From NCBI GenBank assembly GCA_002841375.1, contig PGZO01000031.1, forward strand, positions 1 through 47,339: a DNA stretch of 47,339 nt. Reading direction: 5' to 3'. This DNA comes from Firmicutes bacterium HGW-Firmicutes-7. Lineage in GTDB: Bacteria > Bacillota > Clostridia > Lachnospirales > Vallitaleaceae. A program made the position numbers and the translations under genes. Positions 1 to 8,219 of this stretch are shown in pieces (the first letter of the stretch is position 1; every line of letters begins with the position of its first letter). Below the pieces are notes generated by a model. It was not told the origin of the DNA and made no database searches. It saw only the letters and a list, made by a program, of their open reading frames with translations.

Positions 1-76
1 CCAAATTTTGAAATAGCTTTTGTCTCTACCAAAAAAACTTCATCACTAATTTTTGAGTGTGTCAAATCAGTTTTAC

Positions 77-110
77 AATTGCGTTTCGCAATTACCTATT
101 ATTATAGGTA
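77..110. repeat. Two adjacent small hairpins upstream of the GntR gene
   Basis: AATTGCG (77-83) pairs with CGCAATT (87-93) over a three-base loop, and TACCTAT (93-99) pairs with ATAGGTA (104-110). They lie just upstream of the regulator promoter and could be operator or terminator remnants. The rest of 1-136 shows no start-bearing gene. The minus strand is open for about 32 codons but has no start codon in the window. Confidence 0.4.
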
Positions 111-136
111 GTACCATTCTTATTATAGAAGTATTG

Positions 137-165
137 TTGAAGAAATTCAATAAAAATGCTACAAT
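137..165 (+). promoter_or_regulatory. Promoter of the GntR-family gene
   Basis: TTGAAG (137-142) and TACAAT (160-165) are separated by 17 bp, a good sigma-A match about 40 bp before the start codon. Confidence 0.55.
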
Positions 166-204
166 TGCTATAGTGATTGGGATTCCTTGACTGGGAGGTT
201 GTAA

Positions 205-909
205 ATGGGGGCTATATATATAGAAGTTAAAAATAGTATTTTAGAAAAAATTAATAATGGGTTTTATAAAGCTGGAGAAAGAATTCCATCAGAGAGAGTT
301 CTATCGGAGGAGTATCATGTAAGTAGAATGACTGCACGACAAGCAGTAAGTTCTCTTGTCATTGAGGGTGCTGTAATCAGAGAGCAAGGAAAAGGAACTT
401 TCGTAGCTTCTAAGCAATTTTCTCAAAAAAATGTTAAGAGCTTTACCCAAACACTGAAAGAGCAAGGATATGATCCTTCAACTATAATATTAGAGTTCTC
501 GAAGGTTCATAGCCTAAAGGAAATAAGCGCAATAATGGAGCTTCCATATAACGCCCAGTTTTATAAGCTAAAAAGGCTACGATTAGGTAACGGGGTTCCG
601 ATCGCATTAGAAACAGTATATCTGCCCGTAGAAAAATTTATCGGGCTAAAGCAAGAAGGAATAGGACAATCCCTTTATGATACGTTAGAGAGCGTGTATG
701 GCTATGTTGTGTCACGTGTTTCTAATGATATTGATGCATGTATTTCTAATCGCATGATGATGAAGCTTTTTGAAGTTCAAAAGCCAGTAGCGTTATTAAA
801 GATCATTGGCGTGAGTTATACAGTTGATGAAGAGATGTTATTTTATGAGGAGTCTTATTATAGGTCAGATTTGTATAAATATCAGGTTGATATATATAAA
901 AGGAAATAG
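205..909 (+). CDS. GntR-family transcriptional regulator with UTRA effector domain
   Basis: This is a 234-residue one-component regulator of the HutC type. The N-terminal winged helix (about residues 1-70) carries the typical run IPSERVLSEEY, then SRMTARQAVSSL and a GKGTFV wing. The rest (about 85-230) fits a UTRA ligand-binding domain, as in regulators of sugar, amino-acid or phosphonate uptake. The length is normal for the family. A GGGAGG ribosome binding site at 190-195 supports the ATG. It is transcribed alone and faces the liv transporter cluster 0.5 kb downstream, so control of that cluster is possible but unproven. The ligand cannot be read from the sequence. Confidence 0.9.
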   Translation: MGAIYIEVKNSILEKINNGFYKAGERIPSERVLSEEYHVSRMTARQAVSSLVIEGAVIREQGKGTFVASKQFSQKNVKSFTQTLKEQGYDPSTIILEFSKVHSLKEISAIMELPYNAQFYKLKRLRLGNGVPIALETVYLPVEKFIGLKQEGIGQSLYDTLESVYGYVVSRVSNDIDACISNRMMMKLFEVQKPVALLKIIGVSYTVDEEMLFYEESYYRSDLYKYQVDIYKRK

Positions 910-921
910 GCAAACTAAACG

Positions 922-950
922 TTGTCAAGAGATAAAAAGTGTATTATAAT
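922..950 (+). promoter_or_regulatory. Promoter of the DUF1858 gene
   Basis: TTGTCA (922-927) and TATAAT (945-950) with a 17-bp spacer, about 34 bp before the start. This is a near-consensus sigma-A promoter. Confidence 0.7.
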
Positions 951-983
951 TACTCTATCTATTTTTAAAAGGAGGAAATGAAA

Positions 984-1187
984 ATGGCTCAAGTAACTAA
1001 AGAAATGATTATTGGTGATATTATAAGAATCGATCAAGGCGTTATTCCAATTCTTATGGGCGCGGGAATGCATTGTGTGGGGTGTCCATCAGCTCAAGGT
1101 GAATCACTTGAAGAAGCTTGTATGGTTCATGGAATGGATGTTGAAGTTTTAGTTGGAAACATTAACGCATATTTAGAAAATAAGTAG
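984..1187 (+). CDS. DUF1858 small redox-disulfide protein
   Basis: A 67-residue protein matching the DUF1858 / hybrid-cluster-associated redox disulfide family. These are compact helical proteins with a C-x-x-C pair, seen here as [18 protein letters not shown] near the middle. The function of the family is not firmly known; a thiol/disulfide or metal-linked redox role is inferred from the cysteines. The GGAGG site at 971-975 lies 8 bp before the ATG at 984 but only 2 bp before the in-frame ATG at 978, so 984 is preferred. It has its own strong promoter and appears monocistronic. Confidence 0.85.
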   Translation: MAQVTKEMIIGDIIRIDQGVIPILMGAGMHCVGCPSAQGESLEEACMVHGMDVEVLVGNINAYLENK

Positions 1188-1308
1188 ATAAAGTTCAGAA
1201 ATAGGAACATATATTAGCAAATAAGCAGATATTAAAGCTTAGAAATATAAAAATAGGATGGGAAAATACTTCAGAAACAAAAAGACATATTCATTATTTG
1301 AAGGAAAC

Positions 1309-1409
1309 TTTCAGTTATAATTCATAATTGGAAAAAATAAATTGTCTTTATGTTATTTTGTGCTTGATTATGCATGGAAAAAGTATTATAATTTCAATTA
1401 TAACTGAAA
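1309..1409. promoter_or_regulatory. Widely spaced 14-bp inverted repeat bracketing the liv receptor promoter
   Basis: TTTCAGTTATAATT (1309-1322) and its exact reverse complement AATTATAACTGAAA (1396-1409) flank the promoter core, 73 bp apart. The right copy begins 3 bp after the -10 box and so covers the expected transcription start, a typical repressor position. The layout fits a dimeric or looping regulator. Which protein binds is unknown; the GntR protein at 205-909 is one candidate. Confidence 0.5.
1364..1392 (+). promoter_or_regulatory. Promoter of the liv receptor gene
   Basis: TTGATT (1364-1369) and TATAAT (1387-1392) with a 17-bp spacer, about 43 bp upstream of the start codon. Confidence 0.65.
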
Positions 1410-1434
1410 ACACAAATCCATGGGAGGATATAAA

Positions 1435-2625
1435 ATGAAAAGAGCATTGGCAATTATTTTGAGTCTTGTAATGATGTTTTCTATATTAACATTAGCAGGA
1501 TGTTCAAAAGAGGAAGTAAAAGATAAAGAAGTAGTAGAAGATACAGATAATCCAGAAGGAGAAACTACACCTGATGCTGGAGCAATCAAGGTTGGCTTAA
1601 TTGTACCAAAGACTGGTCAAGTAGCACAATATGGTATTGCAGTTGAAAATGCAGCTAAGTTAGCAGTTGCTGAAGTAAACGCTGCTGGTGGTATTAACGG
1701 TCAACAAGTAGAATTAATTTCTTATGACAACAAAGCAGATGCAGCAGAAAGTATTAGTGTATTTAACAGACTTGTAGATAACGACAAGATTGTTGCATTA
1801 ATTGGACCAGTTATTAGCTCAACTTCATTAGCAGTTGGACCTTTAGCTGAAGAAGCTGGTATACCAATGATTTCTCCTACAGCAACGAATTTAAATGTAA
1901 CAGTTGGTTATGATTATGTATTTAGAGCTTGCTACATTGATCCATATCAAGGTGGAACAGTAGCTAAATTTGCAACTGAAAACCTAGGCGCTAAAAAAGC
2001 GGCGATTCTTTATAATTCAGGCGATGACTATTCAACAGGACTTGCAGAAGCATTTAAAGCTACATTTGAGCAAGCTGGTGGTACAATAACTAATTATGAA
2101 GGTTACACAGTTGATGACAAAGATTTTAAAGCAGTTCTTACAAAGATTAAAGGAAATGGACCAGAAGCATTATTTGTTCCTGATTACTATAACACAGTTG
2201 GATTAATTGCTGGTCAAGTAAAAGAAGTTGGTCTTGATGTTACTATGCTTGGTGGAGATGGTTGGGATGATGTACAAAAAGAGTATGCTGAAGTAATGGA
2301 AGGTGGATTCTTTGCAAACCACTATGCAGCAGATGATCCAGATCCAATCGTTCAAGATTTCATCACGGCTTACAAAGGCGCTTATAATGGTGAAACACCA
2401 AACGCATTAGCAGCACTTGGATATGATGCAGCGAAAATTATGCTTGCAGCGATACAAACAGCAGGAAGCACAGATGGCGATGCAATTAGAGCTGCAATTA
2501 AAGCTACAGACCTTGATGCCGTAGCAGGTCATATTACATTTGACGAAAATGGTGATCCTTTAAAAGCAATTTCAATGATTAAAATTGTTGCTGGAGAGCT
2601 TAAGCTTGAAGCAAAGGTTCAATAA
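1435..2625 (+). CDS. livJ: Branched-chain amino-acid ABC transporter substrate-binding lipoprotein (LivJ/LivK-like)
   Basis: A 396-residue surface receptor of the Peripla_BP_6 type. It begins with a lipoprotein signal peptide whose lipobox ends LAGC, so Cys23 should be lipidated. The mature part has the expected features: KVGLIVPKTGQ after the linker, AAKLAVAEVNAAGGINGQ, and IGPVISSTS near the ligand cleft. It binds leucine, isoleucine, valine or related compounds and hands them to LivH/LivM; the exact ligand cannot be told. The GGGAGG at 1422-1427 serves the ATG at 1435, not the in-frame ATG at 1420 that overlaps it. A terminator follows, so the receptor can be made in excess over the membrane parts. 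Confidence 0.92.
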   Translation: MKRALAIILSLVMMFSILTLAGCSKEEVKDKEVVEDTDNPEGETTPDAGAIKVGLIVPKTGQVAQYGIAVENAAKLAVAEVNAAGGINGQQVELISYDNKADAAESISVFNRLVDNDKIVALIGPVISSTSLAVGPLAEEAGIPMISPTATNLNVTVGYDYVFRACYIDPYQGGTVAKFATENLGAKKAAILYNSGDDYSTGLAEAFKATFEQAGGTITNYEGYTVDDKDFKAVLTKIKGNGPEALFVPDYYNTVGLIAGQVKEVGLDVTMLGGDGWDDVQKEYAEVMEGGFFANHYAADDPDPIVQDFITAYKGAYNGETPNALAALGYDAAKIMLAAIQTAGSTDGDAIRAAIKATDLDAVAGHITFDENGDPLKAISMIKIVAGELKLEAKVQ

Positions 2626-2670
2626 TTAATTTAATTATGAAAGCTATTGTTAATAGATAGTGGTTATGAT

Positions 2671-2704
2671 AACAAAGGGGGGATCAATTCTCCCTTTGTT
2701 TTGC
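2671..2704 (+). terminator. Terminator between liv receptor and permease genes
   Basis: AACAAAGGG (2671-2679) pairs with CCCTTTGTT (2692-2700), extended by G-U pairs, and is followed by TT. It probably lets only part of transcription continue into livH. Confidence 0.65.
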
Positions 2705-2730
2705 CATGAAAAAACATAGTTTATTATAAT
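2701..2730 (+). promoter_or_regulatory. Possible second promoter for livHMGF
   Basis: TTGCCA (2701-2706) and TATAAT (2725-2730) with an 18-bp spacer lie directly after the terminator. A small hairpin (CACTTT / AAAGTG) sits at about 2748-2767 in the resulting leader. Confidence 0.45.
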
Positions 2731-2875
2731 AGCAGCTTAACGTGGCCTCACTTTAACTCTGCAAAGTGCTATAGTTAATTCTTATTATCAATAAACTGAT
2801 TCGTATATCGATATTAAGAATTGTACATATAGAAGACATAATAAAACTCTAAAAATAACTTAAAGGAGTGAAACG

Positions 2876-3757
2876 ATGAAAGATTTTCTTCAACAAATTA
2901 TCTATGGTATTAATGCAGGAAGCATATATGCGTTAATTGCATTAGGTTATACGATGGTTTATGGTATTGTTAAGTTAATAAATTTTGCACATGGCGATAT
3001 TTTAATGATGGGCGCTTATTTTGGCTTACTTGCGATAACAGTCCTTGGACTTCCATTTCCACTTGCCATTGTAATTGCGATGCTAGTATGCGCAGCTTTT
3101 GGTATGATTATTAATAAAGTTGCCTATAAACCGCTAAGAAATGCACCTAGAATCTCAGCACTGATTACCGCACTTGGAATCAGTATGTTTTTAGAAAACT
3201 ATTTCGTTGTACAATTTGGATTAGAAGTAAGAAAAATGCCAGAAATAGCATGGCTAAAAGGTGAAGTGTTTATTGGAGGCCTTAGCATACCTAAAGTAAC
3301 CTTTCTAATCGTTGGACTATCCATTGCTTGTATGATTGCATTACAGTTTATTGTTAGAAAAACGAAGGTTGGAAAGGCGATGCGTGCGGTGTCAGAAGAC
3401 ATGCAAGCGGCAAAGCTTATGGGTATAAATGTTGACAAAACAATTTCTATTACTTTTGCACTTGGCTCTGCGCTAGGTGGTTTAGGTGGCGTATTGTACA
3501 GTGTTGCTTATTATCAAGTAGAACCTTACATGGGTATTTTACCAGGACTAAAAGCATTCGTAGCAGCAGTTCTTGGTGGAATTGGAATTATTCCAGGAGC
3601 TATGTTTGGGGGCTTCGTAATGGGGATTATAGAAAATCTAACAAAAGGTTTTATTTCTTCAAGTTGGTCCAATGCCATTCTGTTTGGCATACTTATTCTT
3701 GTTCTATTATTTAAGCCATCAGGAATTTTTGGCAAAAATACTAGAGAGAAAGTGTAG
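2876..3757 (+). CDS. livH: Branched-chain amino-acid ABC transporter permease LivH
   Basis: A 293-residue integral membrane protein of the BPD_transp_2 family with about eight hydrophobic segments. The N-terminal YGINAGSIYALIALGYTMVY and the INFAHGD motif are hallmarks of LivH. The cytoplasmic coupling loop (KVGKAMRAVSEDMQAAKLMG) contacts the ATPases. Length is typical. The start is fixed by AAGGAGTG about 7 bp upstream. The livM frame follows the stop directly. Confidence 0.93.
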   Translation: MKDFLQQIIYGINAGSIYALIALGYTMVYGIVKLINFAHGDILMMGAYFGLLAITVLGLPFPLAIVIAMLVCAAFGMIINKVAYKPLRNAPRISALITALGISMFLENYFVVQFGLEVRKMPEIAWLKGEVFIGGLSIPKVTFLIVGLSIACMIALQFIVRKTKVGKAMRAVSEDMQAAKLMGINVDKTISITFALGSALGGLGGVLYSVAYYQVEPYMGILPGLKAFVAAVLGGIGIIPGAMFGGFVMGIIENLTKGFISSSWSNAILFGILILVLLFKPSGIFGKNTREKV

Positions 3758-3760
3758 GTG

Positions 3761-4747
3761 ATGAAGATGAAAAAATGGCAAGAATTATTAATTAGTCTTA
3801 CAGGAATAACAATCTTATATATATTAATATCTATGTTACTAAAATTCGGCGTACTTAACAATTATAACAGAGGCATCATGGTGTTAATTGGGATTAATAT
3901 TATTGCAGCTGCAAGTTTAAACTTTGCAACTGGAATTTTGGGACAGTTAGCATTAGGTCATGCTGGATTTATGGCGATTGGTGCCTATAGTGCAGCTATT
4001 TTCTCTAAAGCAGTAGGTGACGCAGGCATGCCAGATGTTGTAGTACTGATCATTGCACTTTGCATAGCAGGTACGATGGCGGCTATTTTTGGTATTGCAA
4101 TAGGGATACCTGCACTACGTTTAAGAGGCGATTACTTAGGCATTGTAACATTAGGTTTTGGTGAAATCATTAGAATATCTATTTATAATATAAAGGCAAT
4201 TGGTGGTGCAAGGCCAGTTCTTGGTATACCAAATCTCATAGGATTTACTGAAATATTTTTTCTAGTAGTTATTGTCCTAATGGCATTATTCCTTATGATT
4301 AGGTCAAGACATGGTAGAGCTATTTTGTCGATTAGAGAAAATGAAATCGCAGCAGAAGCTGTCGGTATCCCAACAACCTTTTATAAAATATTTGGGTTTG
4401 CAACATCAGCATTTTTTGCAGGTATTGCAGGTGGCGCATTGGCATTTAATCAACGTATGATTGACCCAAGAAAGTTTACTTTTATGTTCTCAGTGGAGAT
4501 TTTTATCATTGTAGTATTAGGTGGAATGGGTAGCTTAACAGGAACTGTAGTAGCAGCTGTTGTACTGGGTATACTCAATGAGTGGTTACACTTTATCGAC
4601 CAATATAGATTGGTTATTTATGCACTATTATTGGTTGTTATGATGATTGTAAGACCATCAGGTCTATTTGGAACGAGAGAATTCTCACTAGTAGGATTAA
4701 TCAAAAAAGTAATTAGATTTACAAAATCAAATAAGAATGTAGAATAA
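3761..4747 (+). CDS. livM: Branched-chain amino-acid ABC transporter permease LivM
   Basis: The second permease subunit, about 328 residues, with the LivM signature NFATGILGQLALGHAGFMAIGAY-like region split here as LGQLALGHAGFMAIGAYSA and a coupling loop around RSRHGRAILSIRENEIAAEA. Roughly eight to nine membrane spans are visible. It forms the channel with LivH. The frame is open from a GTG at 3758 touching the livH stop. The ATG at 3761 or the one at 3767 is more likely; AGGTGA at 3756-3761 fits 3767 best, so the start is uncertain by a few codons. Confidence 0.92.
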   Translation: MKMKKWQELLISLTGITILYILISMLLKFGVLNNYNRGIMVLIGINIIAAASLNFATGILGQLALGHAGFMAIGAYSAAIFSKAVGDAGMPDVVVLIIALCIAGTMAAIFGIAIGIPALRLRGDYLGIVTLGFGEIIRISIYNIKAIGGARPVLGIPNLIGFTEIFFLVVIVLMALFLMIRSRHGRAILSIRENEIAAEAVGIPTTFYKIFGFATSAFFAGIAGGALAFNQRMIDPRKFTFMFSVEIFIIVVLGGMGSLTGTVVAAVVLGILNEWLHFIDQYRLVIYALLLVVMMIVRPSGLFGTREFSLVGLIKKVIRFTKSNKNVE

Positions 4748-4761
4748 TAGGAGGTGAAAAG

Positions 4762-5526
4762 ATGGCATTATTAGAAACAAATAATTTAGGAATTACATTT
4801 GGTGGCCTTAGAGCAGTAGGCAACTTTGACATATCTATAGGTGAGCATGAATTGGTAGGGCTTATTGGACCTAACGGTGCAGGTAAAACGACTATTTTCA
4901 ACCTTCTTACGGGTGTTTATTTGCCAACAGAAGGAGATATTTTAGTTGATGGTAAGAGTGTTGTGGGGCTTAAACCATATCAAATCGTTACGAGAGGTCT
5001 TTCAAGAACCTTCCAAAACATCCGTCTGTTTAAAGACTTAACAGTTATTGATAATGTAAAGATTGCTTTTCACCAACAAATGAAATATGGAATTTTTAAT
5101 ACGCTATTTAGATTTCCAGGAACACGTTTTTGGAAGGAAGAGGCAGAAATTGATATAAAAGCTAGAGAGCTTCTTAAAATATTTAATATGGAAGAATCAG
5201 CAGATAAATTATCTAAAAATCTTCCTTATGGACAACAAAGAAAGCTTGAAATAGCTAGAGCTCTTGCTACAAATCCTAAGTTGGTACTATTAGATGAACC
5301 AGCTGCAGGTATGAATCCACAAGAGACGAAAGAATTGATGGACACCATTCGATTTATACGTGAAAAGTTTGATGTTTCAATTCTGTTAATTGAACATGAT
5401 ATGAGTTTGGTTATGGGAATCTGTGAACGAATTGTAGTAATTGATTATGGTATGATTATTGCAAAAGGAACGCCAGAAGAAATAAAAAATAATCCTAAAG
5501 TAATCGGTGCGTATTTAGGTGCCTAG
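4762..5526 (+). CDS. livG: Branched-chain amino-acid ABC transporter ATP-binding protein LivG
   Basis: A 254-residue ATPase with Walker A GPNGAGKTT, the Q-loop region TFQNIRLF, the signature variant LPYGQQRKLEIARAL, Walker B LVLLDEPAAGMNP, and the switch histidine in LLIEHDM. The LPYG signature and the C-terminal extension ending IGAYLG are typical of LivG. It powers transport with LivF. AGGAGGTG lies about 6 bp before the ATG, 14 bp after livM, within one operon. Confidence 0.95.
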   Translation: MALLETNNLGITFGGLRAVGNFDISIGEHELVGLIGPNGAGKTTIFNLLTGVYLPTEGDILVDGKSVVGLKPYQIVTRGLSRTFQNIRLFKDLTVIDNVKIAFHQQMKYGIFNTLFRFPGTRFWKEEAEIDIKARELLKIFNMEESADKLSKNLPYGQQRKLEIARALATNPKLVLLDEPAAGMNPQETKELMDTIRFIREKFDVSILLIEHDMSLVMGICERIVVIDYGMIIAKGTPEEIKNNPKVIGAYLGA

Positions 5527-5537
5527 GAGGTGTAACT

Positions 5538-6239
5538 TTGTTAAAGGTAAATGATATTCAAGTATATTATGGAGCAATTCATGCTATTAAAGGCATTAGC
5601 TTTGAAGTTAATCAAGGAGAAATAGTAACACTAATCGGTGCAAATGGCGCAGGTAAGACAACGATTTTGCATACAGTTTCAGGCCTTATTAAGCCTAAAA
5701 CTGGCAATGTTCAGCTATTTGACAAAGAGATCTCAAATATAGAAGCACATAAAATTGTAGAAATGGGCATGGCTCAAGTACCAGAAGGTAGAAGAGTTTT
5801 TGCTAAAATGAGCGTACAAGAAAACCTAGAAATGGGCGCTTTCTCTAGAAAAGATAAGGGAAATTTTGATGCAGATTATGATATGGTTTTTGAAAAATTC
5901 CCTAGACTTAAAGAGAGAAGAAAGCAATTGGCAGGAACAATGAGTGGCGGTGAGCAACAAATGCTTGCTATGGCAAGAGCACTTATGTCAAGGCCTAAGA
6001 TTCTTTTAATGGATGAGCCTTCAATGGGACTTGCGCCAATTTTAGTAGATGAAATATTTAACATTATTCAAGAAATTAATAAAGCAGGAACAACAATACT
6101 TCTAGTTGAGCAAAATGCACATAAAGCGCTAACCATTGCTTCTAGAGCATATGTACTTGAAACCGGTACAGTCGTGTTGTCAGGTCCAGCAAATGAATTG
6201 TTAGATAATGATGAAGTTAAGAGAGCTTATTTAGGTTAA
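5538..6239 (+). CDS. livF: Branched-chain amino-acid ABC transporter ATP-binding protein LivF
   Basis: A 233-residue ATPase and last gene of the operon. Visible motifs are Walker A GANGAGKTT, QVPEGRRVFAKMSVQENLEMGA (typical LivF), signature MSGGEQQMLAMARAL, Walker B ILLMDEPSMGLAP and switch LLVEQNAHKAL. It pairs with LivG. The start is TTG: AGGAGGTG at 5525-5532 sits 5 bp before it and the protein N terminus then matches the family length. A rare start may lower its yield relative to LivG. Confidence 0.95.
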   Translation: MLKVNDIQVYYGAIHAIKGISFEVNQGEIVTLIGANGAGKTTILHTVSGLIKPKTGNVQLFDKEISNIEAHKIVEMGMAQVPEGRRVFAKMSVQENLEMGAFSRKDKGNFDADYDMVFEKFPRLKERRKQLAGTMSGGEQQMLAMARALMSRPKILLMDEPSMGLAPILVDEIFNIIQEINKAGTTILLVEQNAHKALTIASRAYVLETGTVVLSGPANELLDNDEVKRAYLG

Positions 6240-6242
6240 AAC

Positions 6243-6282
6243 CTTGGTTATAGTGTCACTTACTTTTGACGCTACAACCAAG
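6243..6282. repeat. GGTTATAGTGTC-family palindromic element, copy 1 (full form)
   Basis: A 40-bp imperfect palindrome begins 4 bp after the livF stop. CTTGGTT...TAGTGTCA pairs with TGACGCTA...AACCAAG around a short loop. Related copies are at 8132-8157, 14356-14379 and 42933-42944. Confidence 0.6.
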
Positions 6283-6297
6283 TATATAAGAACAGAC

Positions 6298-6347
6298 AGA
6301 GGACCTTTCTTTGAGTTAATAAGACTCACTAGAAACGTCCTCTTTTT
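6298..6347 (+). terminator. Terminator of the liv operon
   Basis: AGAGGAC (6298-6304) pairs with GTCCTCT, with inner stems TTTCT/AGAAA and TGAGT/ACTCA, followed by TTTTTATT. It is a long segmented stem with a clear T-tract. Confidence 0.85.
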
Positions 6348-6415
6348 ATTAGTTACTAAATTGCGTCAGCAAATTCCATATTTATTATGATTGTCACCCA
6401 GAAAGTAAGTATCAT

Positions 6416-7072
6416 TTATTCATTTTTTTTGATTGATATAATTCGATATCCTTTAGACTCTAGATGTTTAACTAAATCGTCAACATCTAAGGTATTCAAA
6501 CGGATAATAATTTCACCATTGGATGGATCTGTGTTGTAGTAATAATTGGTTACATGAGTAATATTAACATGAAAGTCTTTTATGGTACTTGAGATATCTG
6601 CAAGCGTACCAAGCTCATCTTTGGCTTCGATAGCAATTCTTGTACCAAAATCATTGGTGCCAACGATTTCAATAAAGGCTGCAATAATATCTGATTTGGT
6701 TAGGATTCCTTCTAAATGTCCCTCGTGATTTACTACAAGTAAAGAATCAATATTCTTTTCATTGAATAAAACAGCAGCGTCTTCAATAAGCATATCTGGG
6801 GGGCAGGTGACCATATCCTTTGCCTTGATCATAATATCTTGACAGGTAGTTTTAGAGAGAACATAGTTAAGCTCGTATACACTTAAGGTTGTAGCCTTTG
6901 AGGGGCTAAATTGTGTTAACACTTGTTCTGTAATCATTCCAAGGAGCTTTTTATCCTTCACTACGGGAAGTTGAGAAAAACCTTTTTCAACCATCATTTG
7001 GAAAGCTAATGATAGAGATGCATCTGGAAAAACAGTTATAACGTCAGTTACCATGCGATTATTTACATACAT
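6416..7072 (-). CDS. CBS-pair and ACT-like domain protein (AcuB-like)
   Basis: A 218-residue soluble protein. Two CBS motifs span about residues 1-60 and 78-135, seen as AFQMMVEKGFSQLPVV and DAAVLFNEKNIDSLLVV. The C-terminal 75 residues look like an ACT-type regulatory fold (AKDELGTLADISSTIKDFHVNITHV). CBS pairs usually bind adenine nucleotides and ACT domains bind small metabolites such as amino acids. The same order occurs in AcuB-type proteins, but no acu neighbours are present, so no symbol is given. GGAGGTG lies 6 bp before the start. It is likely a single-gene unit with its own promoter. Confidence 0.85.
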   Translation of the reverse strand: MYVNNRMVTDVITVFPDASLSLAFQMMVEKGFSQLPVVKDKKLLGMITEQVLTQFSPSKATTLSVYELNYVLSKTTCQDIMIKAKDMVTCPPDMLIEDAAVLFNEKNIDSLLVVNHEGHLEGILTKSDIIAAFIEIVGTNDFGTRIAIEAKDELGTLADISSTIKDFHVNITHVTNYYYNTDPSNGEIIIRLNTLDVDDLVKHLESKGYRIISIKKNE

Positions 7073-7131
7073 ACGAACACCTCCAAAGTATATTTATTTA
7101 TCAAATGAAAAATTAAATTACATTTGAATTG

Positions 7132-7163
7132 GAGAATTTGCAACTTACATGCAAAGGATTCTC
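7132..7163 (-). promoter_or_regulatory. Hairpin in the leader of the CBS/ACT gene
   Basis: GAGAATTTGCA (7132-7142) pairs with TGCAA and ATTCTC (7150-7163) with a 3-nt bulge. It lies in the transcribed leader, between the promoter at 7173-7201 and the gene. Its function is unknown. Confidence 0.4.
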
Positions 7164-7172
7164 TTTATAAAA

Positions 7173-7201
7173 ATTATATCACGCTTATACTGTTCTGGCA
7201 A
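7173..7201 (-). promoter_or_regulatory. Promoter of the CBS/ACT gene
   Basis: On the minus strand, TTGCCA (7201-7196) and TATAAT (7178-7173) are 17 bp apart, leaving a leader of about 95 nt. Confidence 0.65.
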
Positions 7202-7304
7202 CTATTTGCAAATCAAGAAAAGCAATAAGTCAGGTAGTTTTTTAGATAGAATCGGTTAGGTTAGGAAACCGTAGTGAACGAGGCTTTGTATCATTGCCTA
7301 CAGC

Positions 7305-7335
7305 AAAAAAGCATCTCAGGTTGAGATGCTTTTTA
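7305..7335 (-). terminator. Terminator of mecA
   Basis: GCATCTCA (7311-7318) pairs with TGAGATGC (7322-7329) and is followed by a T-run on the minus strand. An A/T-run on the other side makes it potentially bidirectional. Confidence 0.85.
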
Positions 7336-7357
7336 AATAGAACATAATAATCTACTA

Positions 7358-8032
7358 CTATAAAACCATTAATACTTCTAACGCCTTATCTTTAATAATT
7401 GGGTCGAAATGTTCATAATAATAACTTAAAGAAGATCTTTTGCTTGGCATTTGCACGCCGTATTCTGAAATAATTCCTTTAAGAATTTTTATGGAATTAC
7501 GATCTATTGAAGACGATATTAACGATAAGTAATACTTACGACTACTAGGATCTTTAAATAAGGAACTGTTTTCAATAGTGAAAGTGAATATTCTTGGTGT
7601 TATTGCACTTACATCATCTAGGTTATCAAATTGATATACTAGAAATGTTGGCAATGGCATGTTTCCATGGACTTCTTCTGAATCTGTTGATGTATTTGCT
7701 TCTTCTTTTTCGGCTGTTTCTTTTTTCTTGAACTTACGTGTATCTGCCATTGGTAGTCCTGTAAATTTATCTTCTAACTCTTCTGGATTATCCACTTTAG
7801 TTATAATAAGCATAATACTGTCTGTTGATAGGGGTACTGCTTCAATCATGAGCGGCACATTTTCAACTTCAAAACCAAATTCATTAGAAGCTTGATCCAT
7901 CATGTCCTTGAAAAGCTCTTGTGCCTTTTCGGTACCATAAGCCAATTCACTGACTTTGATTTGTCTTGAAAGCAAATCTCCTTTGTTTAGAAAACATTTG
8001 ATTTGATTGCTACTTACCTTTTCAATCTTCAT
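7358..8032 (-). CDS. mecA: Adaptor protein MecA
   Basis: A 224-residue protein matching the MecA family: N terminus MKIEKVSSNQIKCFLNKGDL, a central acidic low-complexity linker (about residues 100-130, rich in E, K, T and S), and a C-terminal domain with FTFTIENSSLF. MecA presents substrates to the ClpC unfoldase for ClpP degradation and, in Bacillus, controls competence and sporulation factors. The N domain binds targets and the C domain binds ClpC. GGAAGTG before the ATG supports the start. It is a single gene between its own promoter and terminator. Confidence 0.85.
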   Translation of the reverse strand: MKIEKVSSNQIKCFLNKGDLLSRQIKVSELAYGTEKAQELFKDMMDQASNEFGFEVENVPLMIEAVPLSTDSIMLIITKVDNPEELEDKFTGLPMADTRKFKKKETAEKEEANTSTDSEEVHGNMPLPTFLVYQFDNLDDVSAITPRIFTFTIENSSLFKDPSSRKYYLSLISSSIDRNSIKILKGIISEYGVQMPSKRSSLSYYYEHFDPIIKDKALEVLMVL

Positions 8033-8077
8033 AAGATCACTTCCTTTGGGGTGTCAGCTCTATGTTAATATATATAT

Positions 8078-8105
8078 ATTATATATCGGTATAAGATGAT
8101 AACAA
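8078..8105 (-). promoter_or_regulatory. Promoter of mecA
   Basis: On the minus strand, TTGTTA (8105-8100) and TATAAT (8083-8078) are separated by 16 bp. Confidence 0.55.
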
Positions 8106-8131
8106 ACTAATAAACATTTACATGTATATAT

Positions 8132-8157
8132 GGTAACTTACTTTTGACGCTACAAAC
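8132..8157. repeat. GGTTATAGTGTC-family element, copy 2 (deleted form)
   Basis: ACTTACTTTTGACGCTACAA is identical to the right half of copy 1 (6243-6282) and is preceded by GGTA in place of GGTTATAGTGTC, as if an internal segment was lost. The TTGACG inside it (8144-8149), with TATATA 16 bp on, could serve as a promoter towards purA. Confidence 0.5.
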
Positions 8158-8219
8158 ATATCTTATATATAGTATAATCCATCTATGCAGAAGTGTAAAG
8201 AGGATATTGCTGTAAATGA

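Noticed and set aside
1-136. An open stretch of about 32 codons on the minus strand
   Set aside because: It has no start codon within the window side that is visible, no ribosome binding site, and is bounded by a stop near 98-100; it cannot be supported as a gene.
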